From Mesodorylaimus sp. YZB2_4 (lineage: Eukaryota > Nematoda > Enoplea > Dorylaimida > Dorylaimidae), in the NCBI GenBank assembly GCA_030248295.1, contig JASANH010000463.1, forward strand, positions 1 to 64,000: 64,000 nt of DNA, given 5' to 3'. The number at the start of each line of letters is the position of its first letter. The stretch's first letter is position 1. Below are positions 48,970 to 59,299 of this stretch, piece after piece. The notes beneath the pieces were generated by a model that did no database searches, had not been told where the DNA came from, and worked only from the letters and a program-made list of their open reading frames with translations. A program made the translations under genes and the position numbers.

Positions 48970-50180
48970 ATCCATCTGGAATCAGTCGACGATATGACAA
49001 GCGAACAACTACTTCTCGATATACAGCACAAAGACTCATCGGCCGCCAAGGAGTGCCGCGTGTTATATTATCCGACAACGAACGCAAGGTCAAATCAAAG
49101 GAGATTCAGGAAGGACCTAGTTGGCTCAAAATCTAGCAAGTATTCTTGGAATGTAATCAGGTATCAGTTATAAGCGCGTCAACCAATATGGCGGGGCGAT
49201 TCTGTCGCCCGCCTGTTTCATCGCGCCGCCAACAACCAATAAGTCGATCGAATCAGCGCACATTCTTTCTAAATTAATCAAAGCAAGGAACGCATGGCGA
49301 TGACGGAATGGCGGAGGAAGAGACTTCTATGCTTTCAAACCAATTACGGGCTGTTTGTTTCTGGTGATGCTTCCTCGCCTCATGGGAATGACATCATTCA
49401 CTTATCAAGCATCCACGCTTCCGACCCAGAAATCTCGACAAGTCGGCGGTGCGGTCAATGTGCTGGAGATTGACAGTCTTCTTTTTTTCAGACACGTTAC
49501 CATCTGTCGTATTTCCATGTTGCGCGTGTGCGGGTGCGTTTATACTTGATGCCGAAAAATCGAAAGAGTGTGCGGCCGCTAGGTTTGAACACACGCGAAC
49601 CTTATGCTAATGAGAACAAATGGTGCCATATTCTGATAGCGTGCCGCGAGCGAGTGTGCGATCTGCTTAAGGTAATACGGCGAAGGAGCCATATATGTTG
49701 ATTGCTTTTTCGAAAAATACTGATGAGGATTGTTCGGCTATCTGATTGCACGAGCTTATTAATGTGTAAACGATTAGCGAACAATACGGGTAATGCGGCT
49801 TGGCGAAAAAGGAGAAGCTGTAGTGTGCTTGCGCGCATCACCGCGTCACATGCTGACAATGGCTTAAATAATGTTCGCTATTTCGCTAATCTATGTACGT
49901 AATCGTCCGTCGGTTTTTTTTCAAACTGTACTATAAAAGTGACCGATAAATTTTTAAAAACAGTGATGGTAATAAACGCAATTTTTTGTAAAACATGCCG
50001 TCAAGATTGTTGGAAATTATTTCCCCACATTTTTTACAAGCTGAGAGACACTGCTGAAAACAAGGATTCAAAGAGTTTTACAGGAAAATTTTGTTTTCTT
50101 TCACAATCAATACGTTTTACTGACGAAGACTGCCTTTATTATGTGTCGTATCTGATATCGTGAATCACACCCTGAAGTTT
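48970..50180. other. Intergenic; nothing recognised
   Basis: Short open frames only, with no repeat shared elsewhere in the window. Confidence 0.4.
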
Positions 50181-50229
50181 TAGCAGCCAGAGTGCAATAC
50201 TTGAAATTAGGTCATGTCGTACTATCCGC

Positions 50230-51020
50230 ATATAATTTGATACGGGAATCCATATCTAATCAATATTCATATGTTTTGAGATGTGCATATGAATGTCGTG
50301 TCTATAACTATATCTTTTTGCAAATGAATATATGTATGTGTCTATATCTTATCTTTTGGGAGCTGCCGACGAGATATGAATTTGAAAATCCTGCAGGACT
50401 CCGAAATAGGCGAGTTTGTGCACCACCATGTGCCCCTAGCATAAATTTTGCTGAGCCGGCAGTGTTGCGTGTGTGATCCATTAAATTGACTTGTAACCTT
50501 ACTAGTACAGTATCTGCTCGTTGTCAGCTAGAGCGACCGATAACGTAAGAAACCAGCGAGAGTCTTGTGGCCCATGCGTACTCACGATTTATTTCACAAT
50601 CAAATTTAGGCGAGCTCGTCTCTTTCCTCACCACCCAGCAGGCAATGTCTGACGGAAACCTCGATCTACCTGCAATGCGAATTTATTCAAACAAGGTCGA
50701 TCGCGGCTCTCACCTTCTGCAAGTCTAATGTGACGAAACTTGGTAAGCTGGGGCCATGCGCGCCCGGTTTGATCGACGATCGCAACAGCCGCAGCCAATG
50801 CTGTCTGGAGGAGCCTTTTTGATTTAGGCTCCAACCATCTGAAATTTTTTTTCAAAATACTGGTATATCTCAAATAAATATCTTCATATCTCATGCGTCA
50901 TATCTTTTCATTTTCGTATTTTTCAAAAGATATGATTTAGATATTCATATGTACACCCATATCTTTGTGGAATATAGATATCTAAATCATATCTATATCT
51001 TTTTTCAAGTTCGTATCGAC
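50230..51020. repeat. ATATC/GATAT-rich stretch with inverted repeats
   Basis: Clusters of ATATCT/AGATAT at both ends (50230-50400 and 50870-51010) enclose a GC-richer centre. Near 50928-51000, AGATATGATTTAGATAT is followed by its near inverse ATATCTAAATCATATCT, a hairpin with arms of about 17 bp. Both outer edges, read inward, begin GATACG. It could be an old DNA-transposon derivative; no coding sequence was found. Confidence 0.35.
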
Positions 51021-51502
51021 ACTCTCAGCAAGAAAGCTTTGACTAGTCGAATAATGACGTAACACACCAAAAATATAAGGTGTTAGTGACAACCTCCGCC
51101 ATGCCTTATTCCCTTTTCCTCGCATTTTACTCCTGGTGAGAAGCTTTTTAAAATCTCTGTCTTAAGCGATGACCATCTGCGTTTAAACCTAAGGAAGGCC
51201 GGGTGGGCCGCCTCCAAGCCAGCCCCTCTATCTCATAAAAACATGCTTCGTGACCGGAAGGAAGCTGCTCTTTTTTAATCACTTTAATTATCTTGACGAA
51301 TGTTCGAATTTAAAAAAAAACAAAAAAAAAATGAAATCTTTTTCACGTTGCGAATCAAAAATCTATGAGAAATTGCAATATTCTAGTTCTATGAGCCAAC
51401 GTCCTTTTACGCCTGCTCACAATCAGTGCGAAGAATTCGTTCTTCGCGTATAATACATTATCTCATACGCTGGGCTCCTTATTCTGACGCATACCGCAAG
51501 AA

Positions 51503-52609
51503 ATGGCAAATGCCTCAATTGTACTAGGAATGGACAGCAACTCGACAGCTTCACCACAACCCGCCTGCTTGCAGTCATTGTCCTTCACCAAATTGGTCGT
51601 GGACTCAAGATTCGTCTGCTACTCGGTCATGTATCCCATCTATCTAGTCGTGTGCCCTCCAGCCCACCTCATCCTGCTGACGGCATTCTACAAGCAATGG
51701 AAATCCGAATCGGCTTACATGTATCAAGTGTTCAACGCCATCAGCGAGACTGGAGAGACGTTCTCTCACCTCGCGTTCATTGCCACGCTGGAATGGTGGT
51801 CGGGCGGAGGAGAGAACGAGGGTGCGGCGTGGTTCAGAAAAAGCTACCCGCTCATGCTCTTCTCAGCACACTTTGTCGCCCCAATATTCAACACATTCTT
51901 TTGTAGCGCGATGCTGCTGTCCCTGTGCATGACCATCGATCGCATTTTCGCCCTGGCCAAACCGTTCGTTTACAAAAATATAAACAAGACGAGGCATCAG
52001 TTGGTGGCGTTCAGTGTCAGCATGCTACTCAGTCTGACAATCAGCTGTTTCGATGCTTTCCGATTCAGCCTGACTGCCCAGGGCGACTTGTACCTGATCT
52101 CATTCAACACCGCTTACCTGGGCAGTCCACTGGCCAAGGGTCTGTCGCACGTCAGGAATTGTATCTTTGTGATCGGGGTGGCCATGCTGGTCACCTCCAA
52201 CATCGCCCTCATCTGACTGTTCCGATCAAAGGGCAAGATAGTCAAACAAGTGACAGGAGCCAGCCAGAATGAAGGTCTGAAGAAACGACGAGAGAAAACC
52301 TTATTTTTCTTGTCCCTCATGCAGGCATGTTCTGTTACTTCGAAACTGACAGGAGCTGCTGTTTATTTTTGGCTGTTATATGGCATGGCTGGGTTTTCAA
52401 GTTGTGGCAGCAGGGTATACCATCCGTTGTTGACTGGTGGGGAGGAGCTCTTGGATGCTTTGGAAATGTATCTGATTTTCGCTCTTAGTGGCAGATGTCG
52501 TCATATGATAGCGAAAGCATTTCCTTTTTGTAAGCGTGTTTGTGGCGCTGATGTGGAAGTCACAACTCAGAACACTGTGACTCGTACTGGGCAACCCGCA
52601 CGAGAATGA
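51503..52609 (+). pseudogene. Rhodopsin-like GPCR with a single in-frame TGA
   Basis: An intronless seven-helix receptor gene, 368 codons if the stop is read through. Seven hydrophobic segments appear in order: MYPIYLVVCPPAHLILL, a second ending near WW, a third ending in DRI (in place of DRY), HQLVAFSVSMLLSLTIS, NCIFVIGVAMLVTSNIAL, the FFLSLMQACSVTSKLTG region, and a last one near LLDALEMYLIFAL. The N-terminus has potential N-glycosylation sites. TGA at 52214-52216 follows ALI at the end of helix 5, in frame with the rest. The paralogue at 63 kb has Trp (ALIWLYRL) there, so TGG to TGA is the simplest explanation. Ligand unknown. Confidence 0.85.
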
Positions 52610-52624
52610 AATAGAAGGTTGATT

Positions 52625-54150
52625 ATATTCCATGCTGTAATTTCACTGACGGTTTTTGTATTTTGTGTTGTGTGGTACAGTTCGTTTGTGCTAGCTTTGT
52701 ATTACAGTTGCAACATCGTCTTTGCTCTCTGCAGATGCGTTTTTATTGGGTTGATTGTACCATTACGTCGCATGTTCAAGCAACCGACAGTTTGCTTATG
52801 CAGTCAACCGCTTATGGAGCAACCGACAGTTCTCTCATGGATATGCCAAACACACAATAATCACATTTACAATTAAGAGGATTTTCCTGCCGATAAGCAG
52901 CACTCGTTTGGTTGATAACATTTTAGTCGCTTCAAATGATTCTTCTTATGCTCTAGTCGGGATATGCCTTACCTGAGAGCGCGTCGCCCAGGTGAGGTCA
53001 TGCGCGCACATTCAGGCGTCTGCGTCATTGCATAAATCTCACTGTTCTAGTAAGATCCAGTCGGTCCTCAAAATCGACAGATAAATATGATGTTTTCACC
53101 TGAAGGTCTGTAACCTACGATCAGACAGGGTCACCGAAAAACAGCACCCGTCCTCAAATAGCGCAGCAGTGTGGATATTAGCCCCGGTAAAACGCGGGTA
53201 CTCATTATTAATGTTATCCCAACATGCCCATTCCTGTGATTCCCTGTCCCCATGTGGTTTTTTCCATGTACCTAGTATCTGTTTTCTTTGGTAATATGCA
53301 CGCGGCCTATGCGGTAACGTGGAGGGCGTGTATAGTTATTCTCAAAGAGAACAGGTTATAGTTCTTCTTATGGCCATTGTGCTCATCTAGCCTGAAAGAT
53401 TATTTGCCCGCAGAAAAGAATGCACATGTGACATAAAACTAATAAAATATTTTTAAAAGAACTTCAACCATAAGACCCATCATTTACTGCTTATTGCTCA
53501 ATGTTCTGTCAGCTCTTTATCGAGCACTTGAAACTGCGAGTGTAAGTCTTTCATAGACTCTCTAGCGAGAGCCAACGCGACTCCCACGCATGTCCGAGTG
53601 CGCAAACGTGATTTGGGCGGTCAGGACAAAGCAGAAAAAAGAATTGAAGCAAGCTGAGCAGGCTCTGCAGGCTGACAGAGATGACTCCTAGGCCGATTAT
53701 AATTGTTCAAGACAATCGTTGCCGCAAACTTATGGATTTATGGTCCCATTCTAGGTTTCACTTTTCGATGAAGCCATGCAACATGTACCACAGAAACGTG
53801 AGAATGCGATAAACTTAAAAAAGTTTTGTTGCGATCATCTTGTTAAGATAGGGTATTCTGATCATTTGGCAGCTAAGATGCGATTTTTTATTAAACCAAT
53901 CAGATGGATTTTTTAACTTACATTGCACAGATACGGTGCACCAAGTTTTATGGATGCTGTCAAGTACTTATCCAGCAATGGATTTGCAATTCGCCATCAG
54001 TGCAACGATCACCTCAGAAATAACCTTAGACCTGCTCCCTAATTCCTCTGCTTTCACCCGTGCATATATCGTGCATACTGTATATTGCATCAGGCACGCT
54101 CATTGTCAAGAGCTTCCAAATACTGGTACTAATCGTAAGTAAGATCCAGG
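52625..54150. other. Intergenic; nothing recognised
   Basis: Two short open frames after the GPCR (52619-52876, 52663-52860) overlap in different frames and have no family resemblance. The rest is AT-rich DNA. Confidence 0.4.
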
Positions 54151-54159
54151 GACGAGAAA

Positions 54160-54165
54160 TTTATT
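54160..54165 (-). terminator. Poly(A) signal AATAAA, collagen 2
   Basis: AATAAA on minus about 90 nt after the collagen 2 stop codon. Confidence 0.55.
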
Positions 54166-54253
54166 TTGGTTTCCCCGAACATTCACCACCCCACACAAAC
54201 AGCAAATAGTTATTGGGGTGAAAAACCAGGAATTAAAAAAAATTGAAGCCCTT

Positions 54254-55489
54254 TTAAGCTTTAGCTTTGGCTTTGGCCTTGACAGCATGGCGGCGAGGGC
54301 ATGAACAGTATTGAGCATCCTTCCCAGGTGGGCCAGGTGGACCACGAGGACCTGGCGGGCCTTTCTCGCCGGCTTTGCCTGAATGACGGACGTGTTACGA
54401 GCAACTAATGCGGCAACATGTGTAAATCATACGCTACCTGGTGGTCCTGCGGGGCCAGGTTGGCCAGGTGATCCAGGCGAGCCTGGCTTTCCAGGGGGCC
54501 CTTGTTGTCCATTTCCGCCGCCTGGGCCAGGCTCGCCTTTAATTCCAGCAGGCCCTGGATCTCCTTTCTGTCCTCGTTCAGCATTAGCACCAGCGTCACC
54601 AGGTAGTCCTTGTTTGCCAGGTGCACCATCAGATCCTTTGGGGCCAGGTGGTCCAGCTGGGCCTGGACCACCAGGTCCTCCTGAGGTTCCTGGGGCTCCT
54701 GGAGTGCCTTTGGGTCCCTATGACGATACACGTCAAGTGTAAATTACCCTGCCAGTTAAAGTTTCAATGCTTAAAAAGTAACTTGCCGTTGGTCCTGGTG
54801 GTCCAGGTGGGCCAGGGACGCCTGGAGGTCCATACGGACACCAGAGGCATTTACCATCTGCTGCCAGATGAACTGGGTAATAATTGCCAGGGAGACCTGG
54901 CAAGCCGGGTGTGCCAGCCTCACCAGGGAGCCTGAAATAAGCACTTGCGATTCCGTTCGTAATCTGTTTTCTGGTTCTTACCCGTCCAGTCCAGACTCCC
55001 CCGAAGGACCAGGCGGCCCCGGCGGGCATCGATTGTTGGCGTTGCAATCTGCGATTCAAATAGAGTTTAATACGATATGCAGGGCACTCTGTAAATTGAA
55101 ACCACTTACTGCACGTTGGCACCTGCCTGGCTTGCCTGTGTTTCGGAACTGTAGCTGGCGATGGTGCGCTCCTGACAAAGAAGATTTCTTTCCATGCTTC
55201 GTCAGCGATGATCTAAAAAAGAAGTTGTCTGTAGGGGCGGGGGGGGGGGTTAAGCCGCGAAGACGATTCTGGCAAGCATAACTTCTAGAATCGATTATGC
55301 CCACTTCTAACGATAAGTCAGCATTACTATGTGCCCTAATTTTCTTACATTGAACTCGTCAAGATCAGTTTGCACCATAAATTGGATCTCAGATATTTTG
55401 GTCCAAAGCATTGGCACGAAGATGACGCAACCCATCAGCGTGAGCACGCTGACCACACTTGCAACAGCAGCGGCGACCTTGGCGGACAT
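54254..55489 (-). CDS. Cuticle collagen 2 (6 exons, one GC-AG intron)
   Basis: A cuticle collagen of 286 residues. Exons: 55489-55349, 55212-55110, 55048-54982, 54931-54787, 54717-54438, 54378-54254; lengths 141, 103, 67, 145, 280 and 125. The N-terminal domain shows [17 protein letters not shown], then ADEAWKEIF, an RQAR processing site, CNANNRC, Gly-X-Y blocks split by CLWCPYG, and a C-terminus CSCPRR followed by four Lys-Ala dipeptides. The donor after exon 4 reads ACG|GCAAGT, a GC donor; its position is fixed by the 145-nt exon length shared with the paralogues. A short 5'-UTR intron is likely (donor near 55545, acceptor near 55500). An in-frame ATG at 55507 exists just upstream. Confidence 0.92.
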
Positions 55490-55588
55490 TCCTGAAATAG
55501 CCTGCAATATTGAGCCTCCCTGCGTTCAATTGGGCTCACTTACTTTTCGGATCTGCTAGCACTCTGAACCCCTTTCTTTGTCCTTCTT

Positions 55589-55596
55589 CTTTTATA
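55589..55596 (-). promoter_or_regulatory. TATA box, collagen 2
   Basis: TATAAAAG on minus, about 100 nt upstream of the ATG and about 45 nt upstream of the probable 5'-UTR donor site. Confidence 0.65.
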
Positions 55597-55859
55597 CCCG
55601 ACTTTGGTCATGACATTGTGTTATTTCTGTTTGGTCTATTTCCCTTTAGGACCTTCCGCATCAGAACGTATCCAATGTGCATCCACCGAATCTTTCGCGG
55701 GCTTGGTTTTTATCTCGTAAATGTCTGACAATGGTATAATAGAAATACGAAGTGTGAGGCACTCGGTCGCGTAAGTTTCGTTTTTGCGCCATATTGCTTC
55801 TGTTCACGTGCGTACAAACCATGAGTTTGTGACGGTCAGGGAGTAAGAAGATCAATGGA

Positions 55860-56500
55860 CCATTTAATGCATTGTTCTAGCCAATTATTATGCGAAAGAG
55901 TGCGAAAGAGTTTTTTGATTGCCAGTTCAAGGGAAAGAGGTGCTCTTGATTCAGTAGTCCCAAACAGAGTAAGTATAGCCATGGCCGTGACTCCCCGCAC
56001 TTTATTTTTGTGATGTTTGTCCCTTATCTATTTCAATCTTGCAGTTGTAAAGTTTGTAAAGAGGTACTGGAGCTGTGATGGTCACATTGCGTCCGTAACT
56101 GAAATGAGAAAATAATCCAATGCACTTATATGAGGTAAACTCATTGATATTCAGCCAGGCTCTACTCCAGCAACGCGATTCTGAAATAGTACTGTAGCTT
56201 TGTCCTCTTTTCTGTGAGTTACCCTGTCCACTTCTCATCCGGTTCGCCCAACCACCCCGCCACCCCCTAAAAAATTACGTCCACCGTTTGGGTACCTCAA
56301 GCCCTAATGAAAAACATTTCAGAAGAACTAGCAGCACAAGACCATTGGGCGGATATTGATTCTTTGATACTCTGATCCTACAAGAATGAAATCGGTGCAA
56401 GTGTTTTTAAACTGCGCACAGGTCTGGATTTTCAGCCTACAGAACCTGTACAGTTTTAAAACTTTTTTGGTCTTGAGCCCGTTTAGCCTCCCGCCAGTTT
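55860..56500. other. Intergenic; nothing recognised
   Basis: Short open frames only. Confidence 0.4.
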
Positions 56501-56514
56501 GGTCGAATCTTATA

Positions 56515-56830
56515 AGCATGGCTGTGCGGGGACCAGCACACACAGCAGCGGCCCTCTGCGTGTTCCCACTAGGAGCGCCTACACGCGAGGGCATCGTGGA
56601 TGGGACACGTTTCATCGGGCAATGGCAGGGGCTGTGAACCCTGATGGTGTTTGACAGCCGAGACTGTCTGCTTCCATCCATCCACTTGGAGCACCTCTAG
56701 GATACCGGGTGAGTCACCCACGGCCTGGCGTGCAAGGTCAGCGAAAGCGGGTTTATGGCTGGTAAACCGACCTCCGTCACTGGGGATCGAACACGGGACG
56801 AGCCCATACCTGGTCTTTTTCCAGTCTCTT
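56515..56830 (-). mobile_element. tRNA-derived SINE, family B (copy 2, 5'-truncated)
   Basis: Read on minus it starts near the B box (GTGTTCGATCCCCAGTGACG) and continues with the family B body: GGCCGTGGGTGACTCACCCG, GAGGTGCTCCAAGTG, GATGCCCTCGCGTG. The first part of the tRNA-like head is absent. It extends past copy 1 at the far end to a GGTCCCCGCACAGCC segment shared with copy 3. Confidence 0.7.
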
Positions 56831-57321
56831 CTTCAACGCTCTGCCCCACATGAGCGCGATGCAGTCGAACTTGAACTGACCTTGGAATCCGGGGATGACC
56901 AGGGGAAGCCAGGCAATTTTGCTACATTCAGTATAAGCCCGTTCAGGTGGAATCACACCGCATGGCCATGCCTCAGTCCCCTCGCGGGAGTTTACAAGCA
57001 ATCTTTCGTCGTAGATATTTTAAATGTTTATCCCTGAATGCTTTACAAAGGCAAAAGTTTGCTTCTAGACTGAGATTTTAAAACATCATTTTAGCTTTTC
57101 AGTATACTACAGTATTCTGTATTCTATTCTATTCTGTGAGTACTATTCTGCCACTGCTATTTTTGGAGCTAAGAATAAGCAATCGGTCAGCCGCCCATAG
57201 ACCCTTTTTTAAAAGCAGTACACATTTGTGTTTTGCAGAGCAGAGCACCTCTTGCAAACTTTCAAAAGTGTATGTCCGTTGGGCGTAAACCTCCCATTAC
57301 CCCCACATGCGTCCACTTTCC

Positions 57322-57355
57322 TCCTGCCCCCTGCCCCCTGCCCCCTGCCCCACCC
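57322..57355. repeat. Short (CTGCCCC)n minisatellite
   Basis: Four head-to-tail copies of the heptamer CTGCCCC within a C-rich tract. Nearby at 57108-57140 is a run of ATTCT/ATTCTGT pentamer-like units. Confidence 0.75.
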
Positions 57356-57848
57356 CCTTGTGCCCTGCCTATTTCACGGGCAGCCTGGACGTCCTTCATG
57401 GATTGATCCTAACATTTTTGTGCATAAGCTGACCAGATGCCAAAACAGCTTGAGACTCTAGAGTAATTTAGAGTAAAAATATGCAATGGGAAGTGAGAAC
57501 GTAGAGTAGAGTCCCCTAATGAATGCTCAATTGCATATTCACAATAAATGACATCCGCGGTGTGGATCTAGTCTTATGGGTCATAGCTCTGTATTTCACG
57601 AGAATTCCCATCAGTTCATTTATGAGCGAATTCCAACGCAGTAAATACTGTTCATCCTCGTACAGATCATCCAAGGCTGGTCTTGGGCGGTGTTATGTTG
57701 TGCTGTGACAACACAGCCAGGACTGCTGTTCGTCATACTCTTGTAACTGAAAACTGCTTCTGGCAAAGCTTGCTACTAATGACTACTGCGGCTGAGCTCT
57801 ATCCATGCAAAACCTATTTTAAGCTTTTCGGATCACTTTCAGCAAAAT

Positions 57849-57854
57849 TTTATT
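57849..57854 (-). terminator. Poly(A) signal AATAAA, collagen 3
   Basis: AATAAA on minus about 117 nt after the collagen 3 stop codon. Confidence 0.55.
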
Positions 57855-57970
57855 TTTGTAGCCGTTCCTTTCTAGATATCAGTCCGAAAGAAAGAAAAAC
57901 AAGTGATGGAAACAAAACGAAATCCAGTCGAGCACTCGACTCGTCCACTCGAGAGATGAAGAATCGATGA

Positions 57971-59157
57971 TTAGGCCTTGGCCTTAGCCTTAGCCTTGGC
58001 TTTGGCTTTGGCTTTCGCCTTGGCTGACTTGGAACGTTTCGGGCAAGTGCAGTATTGAGCGTCCTTGCCAGGAGGACCTGCTGGGCCGCGTGTACCTGCA
58101 GGTCCCTTCTCACCAGATGGGCCTGCAATGTATAATCACAGTTAGGTATGCTGTGCTCTGCGGGGAAGAGTGTTGAAGCATTCGATCTCTTGCCTGGAGT
58201 TCCAGTATTGCCTGGAGGTCCAGGTGGTCCTGGAGAACCATTCTTGCCAGCAGGTCCCTTCTCGCCATTTCCACCTGCTGGTCCTGGCTCGCCTTTGCCT
58301 CCAGCGGGTCCTGGTGGTCCTTTTTCCCCACGAGTGGCACTGGCGCCAGCATCTCCAGCAGGGCCTTGCTTGCCTGGTGCGCCATCGTTGCCTTTGGCGC
58401 CTTGTGGTCCCGTGGGGCCAACAGTGCCCGCTTTGCCTGGGCTTCCAGGATTGCCCGGGGCGCCTTTGGGTCCCTGCAGCAAAATTGATAGCCATGCAGT
58501 TATTCGGCATCGCTTTGGAAAAATCAAACTTACAGCTGGACCAGATGGCCCAGGTGGTCCGGGTGGGCCTGGAGGCCCGTATGGGCACCACAGGCATCTA
58601 CCATCGGCTGTCAAATGAACTGGGGGATAATTGCCTGGCAGACCCGGTGATCCCGGTGTTCCTGCGTCTCCAGGAACGCTGAAAAGACGTAGTAATTTGC
58701 ATCTATTATTATTTACATAAGGTGCCGCGCTCCATTTACCCTTGAACGCCAGGTTCGCCAGCAGGGCCCGGTGGTCCTGGCGGACACCGATTGTTGGCAT
58801 TGCAGTCTAAAAATCCAGTTTCAATGCCCGTTCGATGATACTCTGCGTACATTACTTACTGCAAGTCGCCGCCTGCCTGGCTGGCCTTGGTTTTGGTGCT
58901 GCATGTGCTCCTGTACTCTTGACGACGAAGATTTCCTTCCATGCATCATCCGCGAGAACCTAGACAAAATTTTGACCATGTTGATCTTCGCCTAAACCTC
59001 CAATCGAACGACTTACATTGAATTCGTCCATGTCGTTTTGAACCATGGATTGTACATCTGACACCTTGCTCCACAGCATGGGCACAAAGATCACACATCC
59101 CAGCAAGGTGGACACGCTGAGCACAGTCGCAACGGCGGCGGCAATTTTGACGACCAT
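57971..59157 (-). CDS. Cuticle collagen 3 (6 exons, one GC-AG intron)
   Basis: A cuticle collagen of 294 residues, the closest of the set to collagen 1. Exons: 59157-59017, 58959-58860, 58806-58740, 58678-58534, 58473-58194, 58122-57971; lengths 141, 100, 67, 145, 280 and 152. The anchor [33 protein letters not shown] processing site, CNANNRC, Gly-X-Y with the CLWCPYG interruption, and CTCPKR followed by eight Lys-Ala dipeptides are all seen. The donor after exon 5 reads CAG|GCAAGA, a GC donor where collagen 1 has CAG|GTAACA. A 5'-UTR intron ending in TTTCAG just before the ATG is likely. It lies about 2.4 kb upstream of collagen 2 on the same strand, as in a tandem duplication. Confidence 0.93.
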
Positions 59158-59263
59158 CCTGAAACCAGTATTTCTAAGAGTTATCTGTGGGGGATACATG
59201 TAGGAGGACTTACCTTACCTGTACCACTTCTTGTTTCACTTGTCTCTCATCTCTTGTTTCCTC

Positions 59264-59271
59264 CTTTTATA
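59264..59271 (-). promoter_or_regulatory. TATA box, collagen 3
   Basis: TATAAAAG on minus, about 107 nt upstream of the ATG. Confidence 0.65.
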
Positions 59272-59299
59272 CTCTTTCCTGCCGTTGTCTCTTTCAGTT

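Noticed and set aside
52214-52216. Selenocysteine or programmed read-through at the GPCR TGA
   Set aside because: The paralogue has Trp at this position and no recoding element is evident downstream; a TGG to TGA nonsense change is simpler.
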